Under the pieces are notes generated by a model. The model had not been told where the DNA came from. It worked only from the letters and a program-made list of their open reading frames with translations, and made no database searches. DNA of 64,000 bases from Pseudohalioglobus sediminis. GTDB taxonomy: Bacteria; Pseudomonadota; Gammaproteobacteria; Pseudomonadales; Halieaceae. A program made the translations under genes and the position numbers. Positions 10,151-19,899 of the stretch are shown here, piece after piece (position 1 is the stretch's first letter; every line of letters starts with the position of its first letter). The stretch spans positions 1-64,000 of the forward strand of contig NZ_VTUX01000001.1 in NCBI RefSeq assembly GCF_008370495.1, in the 5' to 3' direction.

Positions 10151-10663
10151 CTATTCCGGACTACCGGGGACGCTGCCATCAAGAACCAGCTGCCAGTAGC
10201 CCACATCCAGCCACTGCCCCTGCTTGTACCCCACCTCGTGTAAATGCGCGACCTTGCGCATGCCCATCTTCTCGTGCAGCGCGACGCTAGCCGGATTGGG
10301 TAAGGTGATCCCCGCCAGCACCGCATGCACACCGCTGGTACGCAGCCCGTCAAAGAGGGACGAATACAGCGCGGCGCCCCAACCCTCGCCGATATGTTGC
10401 GGATCCAGGTAGACCGTGCTCTCGACGGAGTAACGATAGGCACTGCGATCGCGCCAGCGATTCGCATAGGCATAGCCAACCACCCGTGAGGCGGCTTCCG
10501 CCACCAGCCAGGGTAGACCCATGCCCGTCACCGTCTCTATGCGCTGGCGCAGCTCATCCACTTCGAGAACCCGCTCTTCGAACGTCGCCGGACTGTTAAC
10601 AATGTAATGATTGTAAATCTCCGCCAGCGCGGGCGCGTCTTCTGCGCGCACTGTCCTGATCAT
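10151..10663 (-). CDS. GNAT N-acetyltransferase, phosphinothricin/methionine-sulfone type
   Basis: The 170-residue protein has the whole single-domain GNAT fold. The N-terminal segment IYNHYIVNSPATFEE is characteristic of the Pat/YncA (MddA) group, which acetylates toxic amino-acid analogues such as phosphinothricin, methionine sulfoximine and sulfone. The acetyl-CoA loop is in the HIGEGWGAALY segment and the C-terminal motif in NPASVALHEKMGM. Its start shares one base with the TgpA stop (TGATG), so it is the last gene of the MoxR-DUF58-TgpA operon. The true substrate is unknown. Confidence 0.8.
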   Translation of the reverse strand: MIRTVRAEDAPALAEIYNHYIVNSPATFEERVLEVDELRQRIETVTGMGLPWLVAEAASRVVGYAYANRWRDRSAYRYSVESTVYLDPQHIGEGWGAALYSSLFDGLRTSGVHAVLAGITLPNPASVALHEKMGMRKVAHLHEVGYKQGQWLDVGYWQLVLDGSVPGSPE

Positions 10664-12645
10664 CAGCCTACCTCCCTGACTGCGCGCGCAAACCGCGCCA
10701 GTGCCGCCTTGTCCTGCGCCTCGCCGGCGTAGGCCAGGCGCTGGTAATCACCGGTTATCGCGTCAATCCTGTCGGCGAGTCGGGGCACGCTGCGCTGTGC
10801 TCGGCGCGCGTAAGCCGCCGGCGACTCACCCGGTTCGCGGGTAACGCCCATTCTGGCCAGGCGTGCGCAGAACTGCAGGTAAAGGCGATCGAGCTTGCTC
10901 AACGCGTTGGTCCGGCGACGCAGCAACAGTGACAGCGCCACCGGCACCAGCACCAGCGCAAAACTGCCCAGGATAAACAGCGCAAATTTGCGTGCATCGA
11001 CTCCGCCGAACCAGCGCTGCAGCAGCTCAAACTGGGTTTCAGCGTTGAAGCCGACAACCCAGCTTTGCCAGCGATAGGTCAGGGCGTCGTAGCGCAGGCG
11101 CAACTGGTTGACGAGATTGATACTGCGATAGCGCAGTGGTGACAGCGGTGAATCAGCGAGGAAGGTGCCCTCCTCCGCGATGGCCTGTTCCAGGCCGCGT
11201 TCAATGCGTTCCGGTGCCACGGCCGATGTCGGGTCAACGCGAATCCAGCCTTCGCCCTCCAGCCAGACCTCGGCCCAGGCATGCGCGTCGAACTGGTGCA
11301 CGATCACGGTCCGGTTGACCGGGTTGACCTCGCCACCCTGGTAGCCGGCGACGACTCTCGCCGGCACCCCGGCAGCGCGCATCATAATGACGAAGGCGGA
11401 GGCATAGTGCTCACAAAACCCCCGGCGGGTCTCGAACAGGAAGGCATCCATCGGGTTGTCGATCGGCAGCAGCGGCGGTTCAAGTGTATAGACAAAGGGT
11501 TGCTCGTTGAACAGAGCCAGAACGCGCGCCACGATCTGCCGGGGGTTGGCGGCGTCTGCGGCAATCGACCCCGCCAGGGCCCGCGCCCGCGGGTTCGCCT
11601 CCGCAGGCAACGCCAGTTCGGCGCGCCGACGCCAGGCCGAGAGCGCTGGATCCAGCTTGGCTTCGGGCCAGGACCGCACCTGGTACAGAAAATCGTCTTC
11701 TATTGGCAGCGGCCGGAACAGGCGATAATCCGACGCGCCAAGAATACCCGCATCAGGGGAGCTGGCGTAGCGCAGGCTGTACAGCCAACGCTGCTGGGTC
11801 GGTTCCATGATAACCGAATAAGACAGCGGCTCACCCGACAGCACCGGCGCCGGGCGTCGCTCCGTAGCCGGCACCTCGTAGTAATTCAGTGCACTCCAGG
11901 TATTCTGGCGCAAACGACTCATCACCAGGCCGCGCCAGTAAAGCTGCGACTGGGGCGGTATTTCACCCTCAAACTTCACCCTGAACGCCACCTCTCCGGA
12001 GCGGCTCAGTCGGGATACATCGCCCGGGCTCATGAACTCACTCATACCGGTCTTAGCCTGCTGGCTTTTCAGCGGCACTGTCCACAATGGGCCTATGCGC
12101 GGAAACAGGAAGAACAGCACCAGCATTAACGGCAGTGCCTGCAGCACCATGGCCGTTGCTTTCCTGGCGGGCCGGGCATTGAATCGATCGTCGCCCGGCC
12201 GATGCAATGCCACCAGCGCGGTGGTCACCAGCACCACATTCAACAGGCACAGCAAGACAATGAGCAGGTCCTGGCTGAACAGGAATTCGGTGAGAATGAC
12301 GAAGTACCCGAGGAACAGCAGCACGTAGGCGTCCTTGCGCTCCGCCAGCTCCAGCAACTTGAAAGCAAAGGCCGCCAGCAGCAGCGCCACCATCGGCTCG
12401 AGACCGATCAGGCTGGTGTAACTGAGCAGAATCCCCACAAACGCGCTGGCGATCAACGCCAGTTTTATCGGCCAACGCGGGAACGACCAGCTGCCGCGAT
12501 ATACCATGACACGCCAGGTCGCTGCCAGCAGGTACACCGCGAGCACCCAGGTGGGGACGCGCGCCAGATGCGGTAGCACCAGGGTGAACAGGGCCAGGAT
12601 AATCCACACCAGCGCATTGCGCGGTATCTGTTGCGGGGCCTTCAC
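10663..12645 (-). CDS. TgpA-type membrane transglutaminase-like protein (DUF3488)
   Basis: The 660-residue protein starts with several hydrophobic helices (residues ~10-190), has a periplasmic region with a transglutaminase-like domain, and then another membrane helix near residue 560. The catalytic triad is visible as Cys in RRGFCEHYAS, His in FDAHAWAEVW and Asp in WIRVDPTSAV. P. aeruginosa TgpA, the named relative, is essential and linked to cell-envelope processes. The GTG start overlaps the DUF58 stop (GTGA). The MoxR, DUF58 and TgpA set is a conserved unit, suggesting that the AAA ATPase acts on these partners. Confidence 0.88.
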   Translation of the reverse strand: MKAPQQIPRNALVWIILALFTLVLPHLARVPTWVLAVYLLAATWRVMVYRGSWSFPRWPIKLALIASAFVGILLSYTSLIGLEPMVALLLAAFAFKLLELAERKDAYVLLFLGYFVILTEFLFSQDLLIVLLCLLNVVLVTTALVALHRPGDDRFNARPARKATAMVLQALPLMLVLFFLFPRIGPLWTVPLKSQQAKTGMSEFMSPGDVSRLSRSGEVAFRVKFEGEIPPQSQLYWRGLVMSRLRQNTWSALNYYEVPATERRPAPVLSGEPLSYSVIMEPTQQRWLYSLRYASSPDAGILGASDYRLFRPLPIEDDFLYQVRSWPEAKLDPALSAWRRRAELALPAEANPRARALAGSIAADAANPRQIVARVLALFNEQPFVYTLEPPLLPIDNPMDAFLFETRRGFCEHYASAFVIMMRAAGVPARVVAGYQGGEVNPVNRTVIVHQFDAHAWAEVWLEGEGWIRVDPTSAVAPERIERGLEQAIAEEGTFLADSPLSPLRYRSINLVNQLRLRYDALTYRWQSWVVGFNAETQFELLQRWFGGVDARKFALFILGSFALVLVPVALSLLLRRRTNALSKLDRLYLQFCARLARMGVTREPGESPAAYARRAQRSVPRLADRIDAITGDYQRLAYAGEAQDKAALARFARAVREVG

Positions 12646-13643
12646 AGCCCGGGATCCTCAAGCCCGTGCAAGGCCAGCGCGCGCAGGACCCGCTCGCGAT
12701 GCAGTTCGCCGCAGTCCGGCGCTATGGTCACACCGGGCAGACGCAAACCGTACTCGTCGCCCTGCGCATCAAATGCCAGTGCCCAATAGCACAGGTGCGA
12801 CAGGCGCTGCTCGGTAGGCAGGCCGGGAAACAGTTCCCAGTCCAGCCATACGCTGCGGTCAGCGTAAGCTGCATATTGCTTGACCTGCAGGTTCTGTCCG
12901 CGCGCCAGCCCTTTCCAGTAGATCTGGCGCAGGGAATCGCCCTCGCGGTAATTCCTGAAACCGTAGAAATCGTCGCTGCCCTCAATCGGCACCGCGGCGC
13001 CATCCGGTGACTCCGCCGCCAGCCCCGGTAGTTCGGCAGACGCCAGTGGCCGCGGGTAAACCAGTGCATACAGTTCCAGGTCCACCCAACTCCAACAGCG
13101 CAACAGGCCCAGGGGATAACTGGATTCCATGCGCAGGCGACCGGGGCTATACCAGCCGCGCTGCTGGCCCACTGGCAGGTAAAGCTGTTGGCGCAGGCTG
13201 TCACATTCGGCCAGGTTGGCGGTGACTTCCACGCCGCCAGGCCAGCCCAGGCGAATAGCGATATGCTCCTTGCGCCGACTGCGCTCCAGCTGCAGCGCAA
13301 ATTCGGCCTGTTGGCCGGGAAATGCCGGGCGCGCGTGCACCGCGCGGATAGTCAGCCCGGACATGTTCGCATAGGTATGCAGGATGGCGACGACAAACAG
13401 CGTGAACAGCAGGAAGGTCAGGCCATAGCTCAGGTTGTTCTGGAAGTTGATCGCGGCCAGCAACATCACCAACAGGCACAGGCCGAAGAACAGGCCGACC
13501 CTGCTGGGGAAAATAAAAATACGCCGCTGATCGAGTGTCACCATCCTGGCAGGCGGAATACGCCGATCCACCCAGTTGCGGAAACGGCTGCGCAAGCGGG
13601 CCCTCAAGCCCGCCCTGTCAATCGATCCAGTCGCCGCGACCAT
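12642..13643 (-). CDS. DUF58 domain protein
   Basis: The 333-residue protein has two adjacent membrane segments near residues 50-95, then a soluble region ending in the DUF58 signature with YREGDSLRQIYWKGLARG near residue 230. DUF58 proteins accompany MoxR ATPases and have a VWA-like fold. Their role is unclear, but the genetic link suggests a shared envelope function. The gene begins 10 bp after moxR and overlaps tgpA by 4 bp. Confidence 0.85.
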   Translation of the reverse strand: MVAATGSIDRAGLRARLRSRFRNWVDRRIPPARMVTLDQRRIFIFPSRVGLFFGLCLLVMLLAAINFQNNLSYGLTFLLFTLFVVAILHTYANMSGLTIRAVHARPAFPGQQAEFALQLERSRRKEHIAIRLGWPGGVEVTANLAECDSLRQQLYLPVGQQRGWYSPGRLRMESSYPLGLLRCWSWVDLELYALVYPRPLASAELPGLAAESPDGAAVPIEGSDDFYGFRNYREGDSLRQIYWKGLARGQNLQVKQYAAYADRSVWLDWELFPGLPTEQRLSHLCYWALAFDAQGDEYGLRLPGVTIAPDCGELHRERVLRALALHGLEDPGL

Positions 13644-13653
13644 CTACCCGGCG

Positions 13654-14583
13654 TCAGGGACGGATAACGTCGACATTGCGCTGCAACAACGTGACCAGGG
13701 CGGCGCCATCGCCGGCGTAGTCGCCGCTGGGCACCAGGCGATGCGCCGCCACGGTGGGCAGCACAGTTTGCAGATCCTCGGGCACGATATGCCCGCGACT
13801 GTTCATCACCGCCCAGGTGCGGGCGCAGTCCAGCAGGGCGAGGCCGCCTCGCGGCGAGAGTCCGACTTCGAACTCGGGGCTGTTGCGGGTATAGGCCACC
13901 AGGCGTTGCAGGTAATCGAGAATATTGTCCGAGGCATGCACCTGCCCTACCGCAGTGCGAATCTGCTGCAACTGTTCGTGGCTGAGCAACTGGCGCAGTG
14001 GACGGCGCTCGGTCTGGTTGCTTTGCTGGCGCTGGAACATCTCACGCTCGGCCTGCGGATGCGGGTAGCCGAGCTGCAGTCGCATCAGGAAACGATCCAA
14101 CTGCGATTCCGGCAAGGGATAAGTGCCGGACTGGTGTATCGGGTTCTGGGTGGCGACGACGAAAAACGGATCCGGGAGTGGCCGTGTCTCCCCCTCGACC
14201 GTCACCTGCCCTTCTGCCATCGCTTCAAGCAGTGCGCTCTGCGTGCGCGGCGTGGTGCGATTGATCTCATCAGCGAGCAGCAGCTGGGTAAATATGGGGC
14301 CGGGATGAAAGCTGAAACTGGCATCATTGCGGTCGTAAACCGACACCCCGAGGATGTCCGCTGGCAGCAGGTCGCTGGTAAACTGCACGCGTTTCCACGA
14401 CAGGCCGAGGACATCAGCCAGGGCATGTGACAACGTGGTCTTGCCCATACCGGGCAGGTCTTCGATCAGCAGGTGGCCGCGAGCAAACAGGCAGCACAGC
14501 GCGAGACGTATTTGCGGCTCCTTGCCCAGCAGGACCGTGCCGACCTCGGCAACGGCGGCATCGATAGCTTCCTGTAACTGCAT
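13654..14583 (-). CDS. MoxR-family AAA+ ATPase
   Basis: The 309-residue ATPase has Walker A EDLPGMGKTTLS at about residues 40-51, Walker B LLADEINR near 105 and the sensor segment VVATQNPIHQSGTYPLPE. MoxR proteins act as chaperone-like ATPases that mature or activate VWA/DUF58 partners. I chose ATG 14583 because the product then starts MQLQEAIDAAVAE; the open frame runs upstream but would add residues unlike the family. It is the first gene of the operon with DUF58, TgpA and GNAT. Confidence 0.92.
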   Translation of the reverse strand: MQLQEAIDAAVAEVGTVLLGKEPQIRLALCCLFARGHLLIEDLPGMGKTTLSHALADVLGLSWKRVQFTSDLLPADILGVSVYDRNDASFSFHPGPIFTQLLLADEINRTTPRTQSALLEAMAEGQVTVEGETRPLPDPFFVVATQNPIHQSGTYPLPESQLDRFLMRLQLGYPHPQAEREMFQRQQSNQTERRPLRQLLSHEQLQQIRTAVGQVHASDNILDYLQRLVAYTRNSPEFEVGLSPRGGLALLDCARTWAVMNSRGHIVPEDLQTVLPTVAAHRLVPSGDYAGDGAALVTLLQRNVDVIRP

Positions 14584-14605
14584 AACTGCGCCCCGGTTAT
14601 CGGTT

Positions 14606-15811
14606 TCAGGCCAACGCGGCGAAGCCCCGCTGCAGGTCAGCCTTGAGATCATCCACGTCTTCCAGACCGACAGACACACGGATCAGGTTACGACTGATAC
14701 CGGCCTGTTCACGCTGCTCGTCACTGAGTCGACCGTGGGTGGTTGTTGCCGGGTGCACAATCGTGGTTTTGGCGTCACCCAGGTTAGCGGTGAGCGACAT
14801 AATGCGGGTGGCGTCTATCACCTTCCAGGCCTCTTCCTGGCCGCCCTTGATCTGGAAGGACAGCACGCCGCCATAGGCGCTCTGTTGGCGGCTGGCCAGT
14901 GCATGGCCCGGATGCGTTGTCAGCCCGGCGTAATACACCCGCTCTACCGCGTCCTGCTGTTGCAGCCAGGTGGCCAGCGCCAGCGCCGATTCGCTGTGTG
15001 CGTTCATGCGCAAGCGCAGGGTTTCCAGCCCCTTGAGAAATACCCAGGCGTTGAAGGCGCTCATGGTCGGGCCACAGGTGCGCAGGAAGGTCTCCACCTC
15101 CTGCATATGCCGGGCACTGCCAACAACGGCACCACCGACGCAGCGCCCCTGGCCATCAAGGTACTTGGTCGCAGAATGCACAACAATATCCGCTCCCAGT
15201 GCCAGCGGCCGCTGCAGGGCCGGTGTGCAGAAGCAATTATCGACAACCAGCAGGCAATTGTTGTCGTGAGCCAGCGTTGACAGGGCCGCCATGTCGGCCA
15301 CCTCGCACAGCGGGTTACTCGGCGTTTCCAGGAACAGCATCGCCGTTTCCGGGCGAATCGCGTCGCGCCAGGCCGCCAGGTCCAGCAGGGGCACAAAACT
15401 GACCTGCACGCCAAACCGCGCCATATACTTGCTGAACAGGTTGGTCGTGGTACCGAACACATCCCGCGAGCAGACAACGTGATCGCCGGCTTGCAGCAGC
15501 GCCATGGCGGTAGACAGTATGGCGGCCATGCCCGAGGCCGTACCGACCGCAGCCTCACCGCCCTCCAGGGCCGCGATGCGTTGCTCGAAAGTGCGCACGG
15601 TGGGATTGGTGTAGCGCGAATAGACATTGCCCGGTGACTCGCCCGCAAAGCGCGCAGCAGCCTCCGCCGCATTGGCAAAAACGTAGCTCGAAGTGGCGAA
15701 GATGGGTTCGGAATGTTCGCCCTCACCGGTGCGCGCGTTGCCTGCACGTACCGCCAGCGTGTCCAGCCCGGCTCCCGCGAGGGGGTCGTCGTGATTGTCA
15801 CTCATACGCAT
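14606..15811 (-). CDS. metZ: O-succinylhomoserine sulfhydrylase
   Basis: The 401-residue PLP enzyme of the Cys/Met-metabolism family converts O-succinylhomoserine and sulfide to homocysteine, giving direct sulfhydrylation in methionine synthesis. The PLP lysine is in HSATKYLDGQGR and the N-terminal YSRYTNPTVRTFE segment is typical. The gene begins on the base after the purF stop (TGA then ATG), an arrangement also found in Pseudomonas (purF-metZ). A second ATG two codons later (15805) is an alternative start. It is the last gene of the long fimV-to-metZ minus-strand block. Confidence 0.93.
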   Translation of the reverse strand: MRMSDNHDDPLAGAGLDTLAVRAGNARTGEGEHSEPIFATSSYVFANAAEAAARFAGESPGNVYSRYTNPTVRTFEQRIAALEGGEAAVGTASGMAAILSTAMALLQAGDHVVCSRDVFGTTTNLFSKYMARFGVQVSFVPLLDLAAWRDAIRPETAMLFLETPSNPLCEVADMAALSTLAHDNNCLLVVDNCFCTPALQRPLALGADIVVHSATKYLDGQGRCVGGAVVGSARHMQEVETFLRTCGPTMSAFNAWVFLKGLETLRLRMNAHSESALALATWLQQQDAVERVYYAGLTTHPGHALASRQQSAYGGVLSFQIKGGQEEAWKVIDATRIMSLTANLGDAKTTIVHPATTTHGRLSDEQREQAGISRNLIRVSVGLEDVDDLKADLQRGFAALA

Positions 15812-17335
15812 TCAGGCATTGTTGTGGATGCCCACAACAGCGCCCTCCTCCTGCTGTGCCGCGCGTTTGCGACTCTGTGCTTCGTCGTTGCGCTGAGCCT
15901 CTATATGGTCGAGGTAGTGCTGGTCGACATCGCCGGTAATGTAATCGCCGCTGAATACGGAGCAGTCGAAGGCATCAATCTGTTCGTTGCCTTCACGGGA
16001 GCATTCGATGAGGTCGTCGAGGTCCTGGTAGACCAGCCAGTCAGCGCCAATCAGCTCGCACACTTCCTCAACGCTGCGGCCGTGCGCGATCAGTTCCGAG
16101 GCCGAGGGCATGTCGATACCGTAGACATTGGGAAACCGCACCGGCGGTGCTGCCGAGGCGAAAAAGACATTGCTTGCGCCCGCATCCCGGGCCATTTCAA
16201 TAATCTGCCTGCAGGTGGTACCGCGCACAATGGAATCGTCCACCAGCATCACGTTCTTGCCCTCGAACTCCAGTGGTACCGGGTTGAGCTTCTGGCGCAC
16301 GGACTTCTTGCGCTGGCTCTGGCCCGGCATGATAAACGTCCTGCCGATATAGCGATTCTTCATGAAGCCCTCGCGGAACTTGATGCCGAGTTCATGGGCC
16401 ATGGACTGCGCCGCAATCCGGCTGGTATCCGGGATGGGGATGATGACATCGATGTCCAGGTCCGGGCGTTCGCGACGTATCTTGCTGGCCAGCGCAGCCC
16501 CCTGGCGCATCCGGGTCTTGTAAACGGAGATGCCGTCCATCAGGGAATCCGGACGCGCGAAGTAAACATGTTCAAAAATGCACGGTTGCAGTACCGGCGC
16601 TTCGGCGCACTGGCGACGGTGCAGGGTGCCTTCCATGTCGATAAACACGGCCTCGCCGGGCGCGACATCCCCGAGCAGGCTGAAGCCGAGTACGTCCAGC
16701 GCCACGCTCTCGGAGGCAATCATGTAATCTTTGCGGCCATTGAGCCCCTGTCGCTCGCCGACAACCAGGGGCCGGATGCCCAGGGGGTCGCGGAAACCCA
16801 GCACGCCGTAGTTCACAATAAGTCCCACCGCGGCGTAGCCGCCGCGACAGCGGCGGTGTACCGCTTCCACTGCCTGGAAAATGTCGTCGGCACCGGGACT
16901 CAATTTCCCCAGTGTCTGCAACTCGTGCGCAAATATATTGAGCAGGACCTCCGAGTCGGAGTCCGTATTCAGGTGCCGCAGGTCATCCTGGAACAGCTCC
17001 TTGCCCAGTTGCTCGGCATTGGTAAGGTTGCCGTTATGCGCCAGGGCGATACCGTAAGGCGAATTCACATAGAAGGGCTGGGCCAGGGCCGGGCCGGAAC
17101 TGCCCGCGGTGGGGTAGCGCACATGGCCGATGCCGATACTGCCCTCCAGCCGCTGCATGTGTTGTTGCCTGAACACGTCGCGCACCAGCCCCTCGCTCTT
17201 GCGCAAGCTGAAGCGACCGCCTTCGCAGGTCATGATGCCGGCGGCATCCTGGCCACGGTGTTGCAACACCGTCAGGGCATCATAAATGTCTGGGGCCACG
17301 TTATGGCTTCCCACTAGTCCTACCAGACCACACAT
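15812..17335 (-). CDS. purF: Amidophosphoribosyltransferase
   Basis: The 507-residue enzyme commits PRPP to purine synthesis by transferring ammonia from glutamine. The protein begins MCGLVGLVG, so Cys2 becomes the N-terminal glutaminase nucleophile without a propeptide, as in the E. coli type. The PRPP-binding motif [13 protein letters not shown] is in the C-terminal phosphoribosyltransferase domain. It follows cvpA by 19 bp, the classic cvpA-purF arrangement, and adjoins metZ. Confidence 0.97.
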   Translation of the reverse strand: MCGLVGLVGSHNVAPDIYDALTVLQHRGQDAAGIMTCEGGRFSLRKSEGLVRDVFRQQHMQRLEGSIGIGHVRYPTAGSSGPALAQPFYVNSPYGIALAHNGNLTNAEQLGKELFQDDLRHLNTDSDSEVLLNIFAHELQTLGKLSPGADDIFQAVEAVHRRCRGGYAAVGLIVNYGVLGFRDPLGIRPLVVGERQGLNGRKDYMIASESVALDVLGFSLLGDVAPGEAVFIDMEGTLHRRQCAEAPVLQPCIFEHVYFARPDSLMDGISVYKTRMRQGAALASKIRRERPDLDIDVIIPIPDTSRIAAQSMAHELGIKFREGFMKNRYIGRTFIMPGQSQRKKSVRQKLNPVPLEFEGKNVMLVDDSIVRGTTCRQIIEMARDAGASNVFFASAAPPVRFPNVYGIDMPSASELIAHGRSVEEVCELIGADWLVYQDLDDLIECSREGNEQIDAFDCSVFSGDYITGDVDQHYLDHIEAQRNDEAQSRKRAAQQEEGAVVGIHNNA

Positions 17336-17354
17336 TGTGCTTTCACCTCTTGCT

Positions 17355-17867
17355 TCAGGTCGCTATACCGGCGCTGGGCACCGTATTGGAGAATACCGTT
17401 TGCACCCAGTCTGCCAGCATATTCAAATGGGGCATCAACACGGACTGGTGCAACCACTGTTGATCCTGGGGCGGCACCAGTTGGCGCACAACGTAGGCCG
17501 CCACCAGGATCAGGATCACGCCGCGTGCAAAGCCGAAAATGGTTCCCAGCAGGCGATCGAGAACGCTGAGACCCACAGCGCGCACCAGGCCGGTCGCCAC
17601 TTTCACCACCAGGGTAAACACCACCAGGGTAGAGACGAACAGAATGGCATAGGCCGCAACGTAACGGCCGGTCACGTTGGCTATCACAGCGGCCAATTCC
17701 AGTGCCAGGCGATCGACAAACGTATGCGCCACCACGAAAGCCGCCACCCAGCCCAGCAGTGACAGGGCCTCGCGGACGAAACCCCGCCACAGACTCAACA
17801 GGATCGAGACACTGATCACCACGATGATGATCCAGTCGACGCCATTGAACTGGGACAGATCAACCAT
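17355..17867 (-). CDS. cvpA: CvpA family inner-membrane protein
   Basis: The 170-residue protein has about four hydrophobic helices (near residues 10-30, 35-50, 65-90 and 105-125). The segments [10 protein letters not shown] and [16 protein letters not shown] match CvpA, a protein needed for colicin V production and for envelope-stress survival in enterobacteria. It lies between a DedD-like SPOR gene and purF, as in other gammaproteobacteria. Confidence 0.93.
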   Translation of the reverse strand: MVDLSQFNGVDWIIIVVISVSILLSLWRGFVREALSLLGWVAAFVVAHTFVDRLALELAAVIANVTGRYVAAYAILFVSTLVVFTLVVKVATGLVRAVGLSVLDRLLGTIFGFARGVILILVAAYVVRQLVPPQDQQWLHQSVLMPHLNMLADWVQTVFSNTVPSAGIAT

Positions 17868-17933
17868 GCTGTGCCACCCGCGGGCTCATTCTAGCAGAGC
17901 GCGCCATAGCCCGGGCAATCCGGCCGCAACGCA

Positions 17934-18611
17934 TCAGGGGTAGTACCGTGTAATCATCGATTTGACGCCGAAACGGCTGTCAATGGCACCGCGCACCTGC
18001 TCAAGCTTGGCCTTCTCCACTTTCGGTCCGATATAGACACGGTAGAGGGTACGTCCTCCACTATTGACCTTCTTGACGTAGGCTTTGTGCCCCATGCCAA
18101 GTAAATCCTTGCGCAGGGCATCTGCTTTCTCCGCGCTGCTGACGCTGGCAACGCGCAATATCCAGGTAATGGGAATGCCCTCGGCATCCAGGGCCGGCTT
18201 CACTGGCGGCTCACTACGTGGCTCCGGCCTGGGGGCGGCTTCCGGTTCCGGCTCCGGTTGCGATTTCGGTTCTGGCTTCGATGGGGGGGGCGCTGTCGCG
18301 GGCTGGTTACCATCACCGCCCGCCGCAGAGGCTGCACTGCCGGTGGGCAGAGGGCCATCCGGGGACAGTGTCAATATTTCGTCATCCACACCAGCCGGCT
18401 CGACTTCCTTCTTGAACTCCCGGGAGGGGCGCAGACCCGCTATATCGGGGGGCTCAATCGGCGAGGTGTCCACGGCAGGTCGCGGCGGTACACGCGCTGC
18501 TTCGGCCCCGCCCTGCGCGCCGGGTTCGACAAAAATAATCGGCCAGAAGACAACACCCAGTGCAACCAGAATCAGGGCACCTACCAGGCGCTGTTTCAAT
18601 ACTTCATTCAT
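17934..18611 (-). CDS. SPOR-domain protein, DedD-like
   Basis: The protein of about 225 residues starts with a short cytoplasmic segment and a single membrane helix (LVGALILVALGVVFWPIIF). A Pro/Glu/Ala-rich linker follows, then a C-terminal SPOR domain (roughly residues 150-225, WILRVASVSSAEKADALRKD and TLYRVYIGPK). SPOR domains bind denuded septal peptidoglycan and DedD supports cell division. I chose ATG 18611, which overlaps the folC stop in an 8-bp ATGAATGA and starts [12 protein letters not shown]; the upstream extension lacks family similarity. Confidence 0.88.
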   Translation of the reverse strand: MNEVLKQRLVGALILVALGVVFWPIIFVEPGAQGGAEAARVPPRPAVDTSPIEPPDIAGLRPSREFKKEVEPAGVDDEILTLSPDGPLPTGSAASAAGGDGNQPATAPPPSKPEPKSQPEPEPEAAPRPEPRSEPPVKPALDAEGIPITWILRVASVSSAEKADALRKDLLGMGHKAYVKKVNSGGRTLYRVYIGPKVEKAKLEQVRGAIDSRFGVKSMITRYYP

Positions 18612-19899
18612 GTAACCCGGTCTTCCCCTGGTCTCTCTCCAGCTGTGGCAGTACCGCCGCAACGGTGAAAAATGAACCGAACACCACCAGCAGGTCTCCG
18701 CTTTGCATTACCGCCTGGGCCCGCCTCAGCGCCTGCCGCAGGTTTTTGCTGACACTGACACGCTGCTGGCCCTGTGCGTGCAGTATATCGGCTATGTCGG
18801 TCGCCGCCATGGCTCTTGGATTGGCGGGCTGCTCGCCCAGAAACCAGGCCTGAAAGCGAGCGCCAAAACGTGACAACATGGCCTCCACCGGCTTGTCTTT
18901 CATCGCGGAAAATAGTGCAATAACCTTTCCATTACAAGGAGTTGCGTCTATTTTTTCCAGCAACTTATCAATAGCTGCCGGATTATGTGCCACATCCAGC
19001 AGGTAGTGCCGGCCAGCGATATCCAGGTGCTGGCAGCGGCCCGTGCTGTGCGCGCCCGCCAGTGCCCGGCGCACCTGCTCATCGCTGAACGTCTCACCCA
19101 GCAAGCAGGCGGCCTGCAGCGCGGCGCAGATGTTCGATGGCCACAGGGCCTCCGTCGCCAGAGACGGCAGCTCCCGGCGCCCGGCGTCGGCGCCTGTCAG
19201 GTACCCCTGCCAGCTTGCCCCGGGCTCACCGTAGCCAAACTCGTGCCCAAGCTGCATAACAGGCGCAGCGGCAACCTGCTGCGCGCACTCCAGCAACTCC
19301 GCGGGCGGCTCGGGATCGGCGATCACCACCGGTTTCCCGGGGCGCATGATACCTGCCTTCTCGCGTGCAATGGCAGCGCGCGTATCGCCCAGCCACTCCT
19401 GGTGATCGAGGTCGATGCTGGTGATTACCGCCACATCTGCGTCTACCATATTGGTGGAGTCCAGGCGGCCGCCCAGGCCCACTTCCAGTACCACGCGATC
19501 TACTCCCTGCTCCCGAAACAGCCACAACGCGGCCAGGTTGGCGAACTCGAAATACGTCAATGACACGCCGCCACGGGCCTGCTCAATGGCTGTGAATGCG
19601 GCGACAATATCGTCGTCTGCTGCGTCTTCACCGTCGATACGAATGCGCTCGTTGAAGCGCAGGAAGTGGGGAGAAGTGAATGTCCCCACGCGGTGCCCGC
19701 ACTCTCGCAACAGTGACTCGAGCACGGCCACGGTAGAGCCCTTGCCATTGGTACCGGCCACCGTTACTGCGGGCACTGTCAGCGGCAACAGGGACAGGGA
19801 ATGCGCTACCTGGGTGACCCTTTCCAGGCCAAGATCCATGGCATTGGGATGCAGCGACTCAAGGTACCGCAGCCATTCGTCCAGGGTGCGTTTACTCAT
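18604..19899 (-). CDS. folC: Dihydrofolate synthase / folylpolyglutamate synthase
   Basis: The 431-residue Mur-ligase-like enzyme adds glutamate to dihydropteroate and to folates. The P-loop is in [12 protein letters not shown] near residue 50. The segments TSPHF and RIRIDGE and the lysine-bearing FSAMKDKP are typical. The start overlaps accD by 8 bp (ATGAGTAA) and the end overlaps the SPOR gene by 8 bp. The accD-folC-dedD order is conserved in gammaproteobacteria. Confidence 0.95.
   Translation of the reverse strand: MSKRTLDEWLRYLESLHPNAMDLGLERVTQVAHSLSLLPLTVPAVTVAGTNGKGSTVAVLESLLRECGHRVGTFTSPHFLRFNERIRIDGEDAADDDIVAAFTAIEQARGGVSLTYFEFANLAALWLFREQGVDRVVLEVGLGGRLDSTNMVDADVAVITSIDLDHQEWLGDTRAAIAREKAGIMRPGKPVVIADPEPPAELLECAQQVAAAPVMQLGHEFGYGEPGASWQGYLTGADAGRRELPSLATEALWPSNICAALQAACLLGETFSDEQVRRALAGAHSTGRCQHLDIAGRHYLLDVAHNPAAIDKLLEKIDATPCNGKVIALFSAMKDKPVEAMLSRFGARFQAWFLGEQPANPRAMAATDIADILHAQGQQRVSVSKNLRQALRRAQAVMQSGDLLVVFGSFFTVAAVLPQLERDQGKTGLHE

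Noticed and set aside
15713-17317. A 534-codon plus-strand open frame opposite purF
   Set aside because: purF is certain on the other strand; the antisense product has no known motif.
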